Shown piece after piece: positions 38,592 through 47,526 of a stretch of DNA of 64,000 nucleotides; the first letter of the stretch is position 1; every line of letters starts with the position of its first letter. The DNA comes from an uncultured Allomuricauda sp. GTDB lineage: Bacteria; Bacteroidota; Bacteroidia; Flavobacteriales; Flavobacteriaceae. A model generated the notes under the pieces. It ran no database searches. It was not told the DNA's origin and saw only the letters and a program-made list of their open reading frames with translations. The translations under genes and the position numbers were made by a program. The stretch lies in the NCBI RefSeq assembly GCF_947501165.1, contig NZ_CANMUU010000001.1, forward strand, positions 620,001-684,000, given 5' to 3'.

Positions 38592-39332
38592 AATAGCTCC
38601 CAGTAGGTGTTGTCTAAATTCAGGTTCGTCAAACGATTCTTCCGTGTGGCCACCACCCGTGTAAAAGGCCCTTCCTCCATCAAATTCATGATACCAAGCT
38701 ATGGGGTGGTTATTTCCATTAGTTCCCCCTTCGTAACTGGTCTCATCCAGGTTTAGCAGCACAGAAATATTAGGATTGATATTTTTATAATTATACCATT
38801 CATCACTTCGGTTCCAGGTATCGTCCAAATGCTTGGTCGAGGGGTGGTCTTTGGATAGTACATCAATTTTTGCATTACGCACATTGGGGTCATTCGGATG
38901 ATTGTCAAAATACCCTCCCACCAACTTTCCATACCATGCCCAGTCATATTCTGTATCTGCAGCCGCGTGAATTCCCAAGAAACTTCCTCCAGATTTGATG
39001 TAGTTTTCAAATACCCTCTGTTGCTGATTGTTCAGAACATCTTGGGTAGTGCTCAAAAACACAACCAGTTTATAATTCTTTAGATTTTGAGCGTTAAAAT
39101 CCGCTGCCGTTTCGGTTTGAAGAACAATAAAATTGTTTTTTCGTCCCAATTGTCTTAAGGTATGAACTCCTTTTTCAATGGATTTATGTCTATATCCGGT
39201 GGTTTTTGTGAAAGCAAGCACAAAATCTGGGGTTTTAGGTTCCAGTTTTTCATTATCCTTTGCATTATCTTGAGCATTTACGCAAAGAGAAAGGCAAAAA
39301 AGTAAAGTAAAAAAAATAGAAGTCGGTTTCAT
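38568..39332 (-). CDS. ThuA domain protein, exported
   Basis: A 254-residue protein with signal peptide MKPTSIFFTLLFCLSLCVNAQ and a ThuA/trehalose-utilisation fold (related to class I glutamine amidotransferases). Motifs: VLAFTKTTGYRHKSIEKGVHTL, FLSTTQDVLNNQQQRVFENYIKSGGSFLGIHAAAD, and HEFDGGRAFYTGGGHTEESF. The function is uncharacterised, possibly sugar metabolism. It lies 12 bases downstream of the AraC gene that faces hemA. Confidence 0.88.
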   Translation of the reverse strand: MKPTSIFFTLLFCLSLCVNAQDNAKDNEKLEPKTPDFVLAFTKTTGYRHKSIEKGVHTLRQLGRKNNFIVLQTETAADFNAQNLKNYKLVVFLSTTQDVLNNQQQRVFENYIKSGGSFLGIHAAADTEYDWAWYGKLVGGYFDNHPNDPNVRNAKIDVLSKDHPSTKHLDDTWNRSDEWYNYKNINPNISVLLNLDETSYEGGTNGNNHPIAWYHEFDGGRAFYTGGGHTEESFDEPEFRQHLLGAILWCLGRD

Positions 39333-39344
39333 CAGAAATTCGAT

Positions 39345-40223
39345 TTAGACTGATGAAGATAAATATTTTTTAGGCGTGGTTCCATACTTCTTTTTAAAAG
39401 AGGCGATGAAGTGGCTGGCGGTGCTGTAGCCTACCTTCAACCCCACTTCATTTACATTATGCTTTCCCGTTTCCAACATTTTTCGGGCATAGTCCATTTT
39501 ATAATCAAACAAGAAACCAAAAACCGAGTCCCCATAAATCTGTTTAAAACCTTCTTTCAGTTTTTTCAAACTTAATCCAATTTCTTCAGAAAGCTCGGCC
39601 AAAGTAGGAGGTTCCGACATGCGCGCTATGATGATTTCCTTGGCCATTTTTATTCGTCGCACGTTGTCCTCGTCTGCCAAGAATGGGCATTGCTCCAAAT
39701 CTGCATCTTGCGCCTTATTGAAATACAGGGAAATAAGCTCATATACTTTTCCTTTTACGTACAGTTCTTTCATGAAAGGATGGAGGTTGTAGCTCATCAA
39801 CTGGCTCAATACAACAGCTATCGCAGGCGAGACCACCTCTTGGGAGTAATATTTCTTTTCAGCAAACTCATCGCTGAGAAAAGGAATGTATCCAGCTTCA
39901 CTGGAAAAAAGGGAATGAAACTTCCGAATAGTCATAACCACAGATAGCAGCCATGAGTTGGGCTGCATTATAAGATTTAAGGGTAAATCCTTTTGAGTAT
40001 TGTACAGCAACAATGAATTTTCTTCATTCACTTCCAAATGATAATTTCCTTCGTTGAACAAAAACTGGGAGCTCCCTTTCAAACAAAAATGAAATTGAAT
40101 GAAGGAGCTATCTATATCCCTTTCAACCAAGGCTTTATCTTCAGTTTCATTTTGAATCTTTAAAACATAAAAGCCATCTTCAATCAGGATTTCCTCGTAG
40201 GTTCCTTTAGCGACATTTTTCAT
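39345..40223 (-). CDS. AraC family regulator next to hemA
   Basis: A 292-residue regulator with an N-terminal sensor-like domain and a C-terminal AraC HTH (IIIARMSEPPTLAELSEEIGLSLKKLKEGFKQIYG, VNEVGLKVGYSTASHFIASFKKKYGTTPKKY). An AraC gene divergent from hemA is a recurrent arrangement in Flavobacteriaceae, so control of heme synthesis or iron response is likely. An inverted repeat resembling an iron box lies 34 bases upstream of its start. The sensor domain's ligand is not evident. Confidence 0.88.
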   Translation of the reverse strand: MKNVAKGTYEEILIEDGFYVLKIQNETEDKALVERDIDSSFIQFHFCLKGSSQFLFNEGNYHLEVNEENSLLLYNTQKDLPLNLIMQPNSWLLSVVMTIRKFHSLFSSEAGYIPFLSDEFAEKKYYSQEVVSPAIAVVLSQLMSYNLHPFMKELYVKGKVYELISLYFNKAQDADLEQCPFLADEDNVRRIKMAKEIIIARMSEPPTLAELSEEIGLSLKKLKEGFKQIYGDSVFGFLFDYKMDYARKMLETGKHNVNEVGLKVGYSTASHFIASFKKKYGTTPKKYLSSSV

Positions 40224-40256
40224 TTTATAAGTACTGTATTCTTGCTTTTAAAATCT

Positions 40257-40275
40257 ATTTAGAATCACTCTAAAT
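40257..40275. promoter_or_regulatory. Iron-box-like inverted repeat between araC-type gene and hemA
   Basis: ATTTAGA (40257-40263) and TCTAAAT (40269-40275) are exact reverse complements separated by five bases. The form TTTAGA-N5-TCTAAA resembles operators of DtxR/Fur-type iron repressors seen in front of iron and siderophore uptake genes of Flavobacteriaceae (from memory, not checked). It lies 34-52 bases before the araC-type start and 157 bases before hemA, so araC is the nearer target. Confidence 0.45.
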
Positions 40276-40404
40276 TAATTTAACATCTCTCGATAACGCC
40301 TCTAATCATTATACTTTCAGAATTTTCAACAGAAAAAGGAATGAATTGAACAGGAACTGATATTATTAGTTCTTTCAGCGTTATTTTTTCAAATATACAC
40401 CATA

Positions 40405-40412
40405 TATTTTTG
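40405..40412 (+). promoter_or_regulatory. Candidate -7 box for hemA
   Basis: TATTTTTG matches TAnnTTTG and lies 19 bases before the hemA ATG at 40432. The 208-base araC-hemA gap is A+T-rich and otherwise holds the inverted repeat at 40257-40275 and nothing else I recognise. Confidence 0.45.
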
Positions 40413-40431
40413 TGGCGAGTTTTGCTCAGGT

Positions 40432-41700
40432 ATGAGAAATTATCACGTTTCCAAACATAGCTCATTTTACGCGATTGGGTTAAGCTATAAAAAAGCTGAT
40501 GCCCACACCCGTGGCAAATTTAGCTTGGATGTACCAGCTATTGATGAGGTAATGAAAAATGCCAAAGCGGAAGGAATAGATGGTTTATTGGCCATCTCTA
40601 CGTGCAATAGAACAGAACTTTATGGCTTTGCCCAACATCCTTATCAACTTATCAAAATTCTATGTGACCAAACACAAGGTAGTGTTGAAGAATTTCAGGA
40701 AGTCGCATATATCTATAAAAATCACAATGCCATAAGTCACCTTTTTAAGGTGGGCACTGGGTTGGATAGTCAGATTTTAGGTGATTTCGAAATCATTAGT
40801 CAAATCAAGCAAGGTTTTTATAGGGCCAAAAAGCATGAAATGACTAATCCTTTTTTAGAAAGGTTGTGCAATTCTGTAATTCAGGCGAGCAAACGCATTA
40901 AAAACGAAACAGAACTTTCTTCGGGCGCCACTTCGGTTGCTTTTGCCTCTGTTCGTTACATATTGGACAATATCCCCAATATTTCCGAAAAGAACATCCT
41001 CTTATTTGGGACTGGTAAAATTGGAAGGAATACATGCGAGAATCTGATAAAACATTCTGAAAATTCCCATATTACCTTAATCAATAGAACCCGCCAAAAG
41101 GCAGAGGCCATTGCAGGGAAGTTTCAACTAACTGTTAAGGATTACGCAGAACTTCAGCCCGAAATTAGAAAAGCGGATGTTTTGGTAGTAGCTACTGGTG
41201 CACAATTGCCTACGGTTTCCAAAGCCTTGGTCCATTCAAAAAAACCCCTGCTCATTCTGGATTTGTCTGTACCAAAAAATGTATCTGATGATGTCCTTGA
41301 GTTGGATAATGTCTCTCTGGTTCATTTGGATCAGTTGTCTCAGGTTACCGATGAAACACTGGCGAAAAGAAAACGATTTATCCCCAATGCAGAAGAAATC
41401 ATCGCTCAAGTAAAGACTGATTTCTTAAAATGGTTGGAATCCCGAAAGTTTGCTCCAGTAATTAATGCCCTAAAAGAAAAATTGAAGGTGATGAAAGCCG
41501 AGGAAATTGACTTTCATTCCAAAAAATTGAATGATTTCAATCAAAATCAGGCTGAAATCATTTCTGACCGCATCATTCAAAAAATCACCAAACAATTTGC
41601 CAACCATTTGCGACAATCCGATTCAGACTCAGAGAATAGCTTGGCCTTGATTCAAGAAATCTTTCAATTAGAAATTGATTCTGAATGGGTAAAATCATAA
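40432..41700 (+). CDS. hemA: Glutamyl-tRNA reductase
   Basis: A 422-residue enzyme that reduces glutamyl-tRNA to glutamate-1-semialdehyde with NADPH, the first committed step of heme synthesis. The nucleophile lies in AISTCNRTELYG, the NADP-binding glycine motif in LLFGTGKIGRNTC. It opens the hem cluster, with hemC overlapping its end by 16 bases. The partner aminomutase hemL is not in this window. The start (MRNYHVSKHSSFYAIGLS) fits flavobacterial versions. Confidence 0.95.
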   Translation: MRNYHVSKHSSFYAIGLSYKKADAHTRGKFSLDVPAIDEVMKNAKAEGIDGLLAISTCNRTELYGFAQHPYQLIKILCDQTQGSVEEFQEVAYIYKNHNAISHLFKVGTGLDSQILGDFEIISQIKQGFYRAKKHEMTNPFLERLCNSVIQASKRIKNETELSSGATSVAFASVRYILDNIPNISEKNILLFGTGKIGRNTCENLIKHSENSHITLINRTRQKAEAIAGKFQLTVKDYAELQPEIRKADVLVVATGAQLPTVSKALVHSKKPLLILDLSVPKNVSDDVLELDNVSLVHLDQLSQVTDETLAKRKRFIPNAEEIIAQVKTDFLKWLESRKFAPVINALKEKLKVMKAEEIDFHSKKLNDFNQNQAEIISDRIIQKITKQFANHLRQSDSDSENSLALIQEIFQLEIDSEWVKS

Positions 41701-42614
41701 GAATTGGTACTCGTGAAAGCGAGCTTGCCTTATGGCAGGCTAAAACTGTCCAAGCTAAAATTGAAGCTTTAGGGCATGACACCATTTTGGTTCCTATAAC
41801 CTCAACCGGCGATCAGGTTTTGGACAAGCCCTTGTACGAGTTGGGAATTACAGGGATTTTTACCAAAACTTTGGATGTTGCCCTTCTAAAAGGTCAGATA
41901 GATATAGCGGTCCATTCCATGAAGGATGTCCCTACGCAATTGCCACAAGGAATAGTTCAATGCGCGGTTTTGGAGCGGGCAGTAGCTCATGATATCTTGG
42001 TCCATAAGGGTACTGAATTCTTAGAAAATCCTGAAGGAAACTTTACTATTGCAACTGGAAGCTTACGCAGAAAAGCACAATGGTTGCACAAATATCCCAA
42101 CCATAATGTGGTTGATTTAAGGGGCAATGTAAACACCAGGTTGCTCAAGCTTATTGAAAATGATTGGCAAGGTGCCATTTTTGCCCAAGCCGGTCTCGAA
42201 CGCATCAAATTGATGCCAAAGGATGCTGTTATTCTCGATTGGATGGTTCCTGCACCAGCACAAGGTGCGATGGTGGTTGTTACTTTAGAAAAGGATTCGC
42301 ATTGTCAACAAGTGTTGTCACAAATAAACCATACACCTTCCGAAATAGAAACCAAAGTGGAACGGGAATTTTTGAGAACCCTTGAAGGTGGCTGTACCGC
42401 ACCTATAGGCGCTTTAGCTCAAACTCAAGATGAATCGATTTTTTTTAAAGGAGTTCTGTTTTCCTTGGATGGCAAAGAAAAAATTGAAATTGAAAAATCT
42501 GTCAAATTAAATTCCGTAGATGGTTTTGGAGAAGATTGTGCAAAACAGGTTTTAAATCAGGGCGGGGACATTTTGATGCAAGCGATACGAGATGAAAACA
42601 GTGCTCTCCACTAA
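41685..42614 (+). CDS. hemC: Hydroxymethylbilane synthase
   Basis: A 309-residue enzyme that joins four porphobilinogens. The cofactor-carrying cysteine lies in EGGCTAPIGA, and the N-terminus KIIRIGTRESELALWQA and HSMKDVPTQLP are typical. The gene overlaps hemA by 16 bases and hemD by 23, indicating one co-translated transcript. Confidence 0.96.
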   Translation: MGKIIRIGTRESELALWQAKTVQAKIEALGHDTILVPITSTGDQVLDKPLYELGITGIFTKTLDVALLKGQIDIAVHSMKDVPTQLPQGIVQCAVLERAVAHDILVHKGTEFLENPEGNFTIATGSLRRKAQWLHKYPNHNVVDLRGNVNTRLLKLIENDWQGAIFAQAGLERIKLMPKDAVILDWMVPAPAQGAMVVVTLEKDSHCQQVLSQINHTPSEIETKVEREFLRTLEGGCTAPIGALAQTQDESIFFKGVLFSLDGKEKIEIEKSVKLNSVDGFGEDCAKQVLNQGGDILMQAIRDENSALH

Positions 42615-43266
42615 AATATTATCGTTACCGCAAAAGGAACTCTTGCTAAATTCTGAAATTGGTTTAGTGGAATATGATGCCCTGTACATTACCTTATTGG
42701 ACTTTACTATTCCCTCTACTATAAATCATATTATTGTTACCAGTAAAAATGGAGCAAAAGCCTTTCTTAAGGTACAAAATCGAACTGAGAGAAAACCATC
42801 CAAAACATCTTTCAAATTTTATTGTGTAGGTGAAAAAACGAAACAATTCTTGGAAGATTCAGGATATACTGTTGTCGAGATGGCCTTAAGTGCTTCAAAA
42901 TTAGGCAATTCAATAATTTCAAAATATAAAACCAATAGGTTTATTTTCATTTCAGGAAATTTAAGAAGAGATGAAATTCCAGAAGTTCTTTCAAAAAATA
43001 ACGTTCAGTATAGTGAAATTCAAGGATACGAGACTACTTTGAAAAAAAGAAAATTCAATGCCACTTTTGATGGCTATCTCTTTTTCAGTCCAAGTGGCAT
43101 AAAAAGCTATTTACGTGCAAATACCATTCTTGAAAGCCCTCTTTTTTGTATCGGGAAAACTACGGCTGAAGAAGCAAAAAAGCATAGTAAAAACATTGTT
43201 GTTGCCAATAAACCCACCGTGGAAAATGTATTGGTACAAGTGATTAAACATTTTAAAGGAAAATGA
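42592..43266 (+). CDS. hemD: Uroporphyrinogen-III synthase
   Basis: A 224-residue protein that closes and inverts ring D of hydroxymethylbilane. HemD sequences are poorly conserved; assignment rests on the two-domain pattern ([44 protein letters not shown]) and on position between hemC and hemE. It overlaps hemC by 23 bases and hemE by four. Confidence 0.9.
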   Translation: MKTVLSTKILSLPQKELLLNSEIGLVEYDALYITLLDFTIPSTINHIIVTSKNGAKAFLKVQNRTERKPSKTSFKFYCVGEKTKQFLEDSGYTVVEMALSASKLGNSIISKYKTNRFIFISGNLRRDEIPEVLSKNNVQYSEIQGYETTLKKRKFNATFDGYLFFSPSGIKSYLRANTILESPLFCIGKTTAEEAKKHSKNIVVANKPTVENVLVQVIKHFKGK

Positions 43267-44288
43267 TAAAAAACGATTTATTTCTGAGAGCCCTTAAGGG
43301 AGAAGCTGTAGATAGACCTCCCGTATGGATGATGCGCCAAGCAGGAAGATACCTTCCAGAATTCATGGCGCTTAAGGAAAAGTACGACTTCTTTACACGC
43401 TGCCAAACCCCAGAATTAGCTTCGGAAATTACCGTTCAGCCTATTCGTCGTTATGGAATGGATGCCGCTATCCTTTTCAGCGATATTTTGGTGATTCCTC
43501 AGGCGATGAACATTGAAGTTCAAATGAAACCCAATTTTGGTCCTTATCTACCCAATCCCATCCGCAAAGGTTCAGATTTGGATAGCGTAGTGGTTCCTGA
43601 AGTAGAATCCGATTTGGGCTATGTCTTAGATGCCATTGCTATGACCAAAGAAAAATTGGAAGACGAAATTCCGTTAATCGGTTTTGCGGGGTCTCCCTGG
43701 ACCATTCTTTGTTATTGTGTGGAGGGTCAGGGAAGTAAAAGTTTTGATAAGGCCCGTGGCTTCTGTTTTACTCAACCCGAAGCCGCCCATGCATTACTTC
43801 AAAAAATCACCGATACAACTATTGCTTATTTAAAGGCCAAAGTAAAAGCTGGAGTAAACGCCGTACAGGTATTTGACTCTTGGGGCGGAATGCTATCCCC
43901 CGTAGACTATCAAGAATTTTCGTGGAAATACATTCAGCAAATTGTTGATGCCCTAAAAGAGGAAGCTCCTGTAATCGTTTTTGGAAAAGGATGTTGGTTT
44001 GCCCTAAAGGAAATGGCTAACTCTGGCGCTTCTGCAGTGGGAGTGGATTGGACCTGTTCCCCAATGAATGCACGTTATCTTACTGGGGGGGAAATTACCC
44101 TGCAAGGGAATTTTGACCCAGCACGCCTATTGTCTCCACCAGAAACAATCAAGAAAATGGTCACACAAATGATAAAAGCTTTTGGAAAAGACAAGTATGT
44201 TGTAAATCTGGGCCACGGTATACTTCCCTATATTCCATTGGAAAATGCCAAGGCCTTTATAGACGCTGTAAAAGAGTATAAAGAGTGA
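43263..44288 (+). CDS. hemE: Uroporphyrinogen decarboxylase
   Basis: A 341-residue cytoplasmic enzyme that removes four carboxyl groups to give coproporphyrinogen III. The signature [17 protein letters not shown] is near the start (Arg and Asp residues shape the active site), with the catalytic Asp in FSDILVIP and GFAGSPWTI further on. ATGA-type overlaps link it to hemD before and to the DUF6973-like gene after. Confidence 0.96.
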   Translation: MIKNDLFLRALKGEAVDRPPVWMMRQAGRYLPEFMALKEKYDFFTRCQTPELASEITVQPIRRYGMDAAILFSDILVIPQAMNIEVQMKPNFGPYLPNPIRKGSDLDSVVVPEVESDLGYVLDAIAMTKEKLEDEIPLIGFAGSPWTILCYCVEGQGSKSFDKARGFCFTQPEAAHALLQKITDTTIAYLKAKVKAGVNAVQVFDSWGGMLSPVDYQEFSWKYIQQIVDALKEEAPVIVFGKGCWFALKEMANSGASAVGVDWTCSPMNARYLTGGEITLQGNFDPARLLSPPETIKKMVTQMIKAFGKDKYVVNLGHGILPYIPLENAKAFIDAVKEYKE

Positions 44289-44779
44289 ATGTTATAGAGG
44301 TTTTGCAAAATGTGGGTGCGAGAAGCATCTGGCGGGTGTTTCTCTTGGGAATCAAACATCCTTTTTTTGTCTTACCAACACTTTCTGCAACCAAAAAATG
44401 CCTAAAGCTGTCTACAAAACTCTATGGGAAAGCTCATCATCAAAATGGACCAGCCAATGCCTTTCGGCATGCCCTATGGAACTATCTTATAGCGAAAACC
44501 TGTTTTTATTGGAAGCCAAATCCTGAAAAGGTACAAGTTTGGGCGAAGAAAGTAACCGATTGGCACGAAGAAGCTTTTGTAAACAGCCCATTGGCCCGAG
44601 CAATGGATTTGCATAATAATGCCGTAGGCCGTTATTTTTTTTCAAAGTACATTTCGGAATCCTGGGAGGAAGTTGTAAACAGATTGGTGGAACTGACCAA
44701 AGAGTCTGTGCTTGTTCTATCTGAAAAAGAAATTGATCAAAACCAAATGCTTTTGGTTCATATAATTGAAACAGAATGA
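44285..44779 (+). CDS. DUF6973-like protein embedded in the hem cluster
   Basis: A 164-residue protein begun by GTG that overlaps the hemE stop (GTGA) and whose end overlaps the hemF start by four bases. The conserved-looking parts are [24 protein letters not shown] and [13 protein letters not shown], rich in His, Asn and Asp as in a metal- or phosphate-binding helical fold. It resembles the DUF6973 group from memory; I cannot assign an activity. A helical, His-rich protein between two heme enzymes may act on porphyrin precursors or be a passenger; both are guesses. Confidence 0.75.
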   Translation: MNVIEVLQNVGARSIWRVFLLGIKHPFFVLPTLSATKKCLKLSTKLYGKAHHQNGPANAFRHALWNYLIAKTCFYWKPNPEKVQVWAKKVTDWHEEAFVNSPLARAMDLHNNAVGRYFFSKYISESWEEVVNRLVELTKESVLVLSEKEIDQNQMLLVHIIETE

Positions 44780-45678
44780 AAGACCCGTTCTACGAATACA
44801 TACAAAATCTGCAAGATTGTATTACCTCGAAATTGGAGACTATTGATGGAAAAGCCAAGTTTCAAGAAGATATTTGGAAACGCCCTGAAGGTGGAGGCGG
44901 AAGAACCCGGGTTATTGAAAATGGAGCAGTGTTTGAAAAGGGAGGGGTAAACATTTCGGCGGTGCATGGACCATTACCTAAAAGTATGCAACAGTATTTT
45001 GGTGTGGATGATGTTGATTTTTTTGCATGTGGACTCAGTCTAGTGATTCATCCAAAGAATCCCATGATCCCAACTGTTCATGCCAATTGGCGCTATTTTG
45101 AAATGTATGACAAAACAGGTGAAATTGTAGACCAATGGTTTGGAGGTGGACAGGACCTTACCCCCTATTACCTTTTTGATGAAGATGCCAGACATTTTCA
45201 TGCGATTTGTAAACGTGCATGCGATAACCATGATTCAGAATTTTACTCCACCTACAAAAAAAAGTGTGATGAATATTTTTGGAACAGTCATAGAAATGAG
45301 GCTCGCGGAGTAGGTGGTCTTTTTTTCGATTATTGTAAGGCAACAGACAGCAAAACCATAGAAGATTGGTTTCACTTTGTCACCGAAGTAGGGGACAGCT
45401 TTTTGGAAGCCTATGTTCCTATTGTGGAGCGAAGAAAACAATTGGATTACAGTCAAAATCAAAGAGCGTGGCAAGAAATACGAAGAGGGCGCTATGTGGA
45501 ATTCAATTTAGTCCATGATAAAGGCACTTTGTTCGGTTTAAAGACCAATGGAAGAATAGAAAGTATTCTTATGAGTTTGCCTCCTCATGTACAATGGCGT
45601 TATGACCATCATCCTGAAAAAGGGAGTGAAGAAGAAAGGTTGATCCAGGTTCTACAGCAACCTAAAGATTGGGTTTAA
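44776..45678 (+). CDS. hemF: Oxygen-dependent coproporphyrinogen-III oxidase
   Basis: A 300-residue enzyme that oxidatively decarboxylates coproporphyrinogen III to protoporphyrinogen IX with O2. The HemF signature runs through VHANWRYFEMYDK and DQWFGGGQDLTPYY, with FDEDARHFH close by. It indicates an aerobic route; no hemN is in the window. It overlaps the preceding small gene by four bases. Confidence 0.96.
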   Translation: MKDPFYEYIQNLQDCITSKLETIDGKAKFQEDIWKRPEGGGGRTRVIENGAVFEKGGVNISAVHGPLPKSMQQYFGVDDVDFFACGLSLVIHPKNPMIPTVHANWRYFEMYDKTGEIVDQWFGGGQDLTPYYLFDEDARHFHAICKRACDNHDSEFYSTYKKKCDEYFWNSHRNEARGVGGLFFDYCKATDSKTIEDWFHFVTEVGDSFLEAYVPIVERRKQLDYSQNQRAWQEIRRGRYVEFNLVHDKGTLFGLKTNGRIESILMSLPPHVQWRYDHHPEKGSEEERLIQVLQQPKDWV

Positions 45679-45703
45679 TCTGTAGTTTTGTAAACAATAG
45701 GAT

Positions 45704-46492
45704 ATGAAACAAAAAATTTATCAAATAGATGCGTTCACAACCGAGGTTTTCAAAGGAAATCCTGCGGCAGTCTGCGTATTGGATTCTTGGCTTGAAGATG
45801 AAGTCATGCAAAAAATAGCCCAAGAAAATAACCTAGCTGAAACCGCTTTCACGGTTCTTGAAAATGAGAGTTATACCCTGCGTTGGTTCACCCCAGAAAT
45901 TGAAGTCGATTTATGCGGTCATGCTACTTTGGCAACGGCTTATGTAATTTTCAACTACCATAACCATTCAGAAAATACCATTCGGTTTTACTCTCCTAGA
46001 AGCGGCGAATTAACTGTAAGTCAAGAAGATGGAGGCGTGTTATCCTTGGATTTTCCTGCGGATGATTTTCATGCTATTGACCTTCACGAGGCAATCAATG
46101 AGGCCATAGGAAAAGTACCCCTGGAAACCTATAAAGGAAAAACTGATTATATGTTGGTGTATCCTTCACAAAAGGAAATTAAAAACTTAAATCCAAATTA
46201 TTTCCTTTTAGATAAAATAGATTGCAGAGGTGTAATTGCCACCGCACCAGGAAATACGGTAGACTTTGTCTCTCGGTTTTTTGCACCACAATGTGGTGTG
46301 CCAGAAGACCCAGTTACAGGCTCTGCTCATACTACCATGACTCCCTACTGGTCTGAGAAGTTCGGTAAAACTGTACTTTCCGCAAAACAACTTTCCGAGC
46401 GAGGTGGGGATTTACAATGTGAATATTTGGAGGAAAGGGTAAAAATATCGGGACATGCCATTCCCTATCTTATTGGTGAAATTGAAATATAA
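45704..46492 (+). CDS. PhzF family isomerase-like protein
   Basis: A 262-residue protein of the PhzF/DapF-like fold. Motifs: IDAFTTEVFKGNPAAVCVLD, NLAETAFTV with the probable catalytic Glu, LCGHATLATAYVIF and EDPVTGSAHTTMTPYW. Members isomerise phenazine precursors or unknown metabolites. It sits 25 bases after hemF and three bases before hemB in the same direction, so it shares the heme transcript; no role in heme synthesis is known. Confidence 0.9.
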   Translation: MKQKIYQIDAFTTEVFKGNPAAVCVLDSWLEDEVMQKIAQENNLAETAFTVLENESYTLRWFTPEIEVDLCGHATLATAYVIFNYHNHSENTIRFYSPRSGELTVSQEDGGVLSLDFPADDFHAIDLHEAINEAIGKVPLETYKGKTDYMLVYPSQKEIKNLNPNYFLLDKIDCRGVIATAPGNTVDFVSRFFAPQCGVPEDPVTGSAHTTMTPYWSEKFGKTVLSAKQLSERGGDLQCEYLEERVKISGHAIPYLIGEIEI

Positions 46493-46495
46493 CGT

Positions 46496-47485
46496 ATGTA
46501 TCCATTAATCAGAAATAGAAGACTCCGTCAAAACGAATCCATTCGAAGATTAGTTCGTGAAACCATAATTACTCCAGATGATTTTTTAGTTCCATTGTTT
46601 GTAGTGGAAGGAAAAGGGATTAAAGAAGAAATTCCATCCATGCCCAACTATTACCGAATGAGTTTGGATATTCTAGAAAATGAAGTAAAGGATTTATGGC
46701 AAATGGGGTTGTGTGCTGTTTTACTTTTTGTAAAAGTCCCTGACAATTTAAAGGACAATCAAGGAACTGAGGCTTTAAATCCTGAAGGTTTGATGCAACG
46801 GGCCATTAAAACAGTTAAGGATTCCTGTCCAGATATGTTGGTCATGACTGATGTGGCTTTGGACCCTTATTCTTCATACGGCCATGACGGCATCGTAGCC
46901 GAAGGACAGATTTTAAACGATGAAACTTCAGAGGTATTGGCCGAGATGAGCGTTTCCCATGCACAAGCCGGTGCCGATTTTGTAGCGCCTAGTGATATGA
47001 TGGATGGAAGAATCCTTACCATTCGTGAAGCATTGGAGGATGAAGGGTTTCAAAATACAGGCATTATGAGTTACTCGGCCAAGTATGCCAGTGCTTTTTA
47101 TGGCCCTTTCAGGGATGCTTTGGATTCTGCACCAGTAGATATCGAAAATGTCCCCAAGGACAAAAAGACCTATCAAATGGACCCAGCCAACCGATTTGAA
47201 GCCATTCGTGAAACCCAAATGGATGTGGATGAAGGGGCCGATATTGTCATGGTAAAACCAGGACTTGCCTATTTGGATATTGTTCGAGAAATTAAAAACG
47301 AAGTGGACGTGCCCGTTGCGGTATACCAAGTTTCCGGTGAGTATGCCATGCTAAAGGCTGCTGCAGAAAAAGGATGGCTAGACCATGATAGCGTAATGAT
47401 GGAGCAGCTTATTGCAATAAAAAGAGCAGGAGCCAACATTATCGCCAGTTATTTTGCAAAAGACGTAGTGCGATTAATGGGCTAG
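46496..47485 (+). CDS. hemB: Porphobilinogen synthase (delta-aminolevulinate dehydratase)
   Basis: A 329-residue enzyme that joins two 5-aminolevulinates. The Schiff-base lysines lie in SYSAKYAS and IVMVKPGLAYLD. The metal loop reads DVALDPYSSYGHDG: where zinc enzymes have cysteines, this protein has Asp and Ala, so it should be of the Mg-using, zinc-independent class. It closes the cluster, three bases after the PhzF-like gene. Confidence 0.96.
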   Translation: MYPLIRNRRLRQNESIRRLVRETIITPDDFLVPLFVVEGKGIKEEIPSMPNYYRMSLDILENEVKDLWQMGLCAVLLFVKVPDNLKDNQGTEALNPEGLMQRAIKTVKDSCPDMLVMTDVALDPYSSYGHDGIVAEGQILNDETSEVLAEMSVSHAQAGADFVAPSDMMDGRILTIREALEDEGFQNTGIMSYSAKYASAFYGPFRDALDSAPVDIENVPKDKKTYQMDPANRFEAIRETQMDVDEGADIVMVKPGLAYLDIVREIKNEVDVPVAVYQVSGEYAMLKAAAEKGWLDHDSVMMEQLIAIKRAGANIIASYFAKDVVRLMG

Positions 47486-47526
47486 TTCAAAAAAAATATA
47501 CCTACTTTTAGAAAGCACTTTACATT

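Noticed and set aside
40224..40431. A small frame on the minus strand over the araC-hemA gap (40280-40465)
   Set aside because: It overlaps the hemA start and regulatory sequence and shows no family features.
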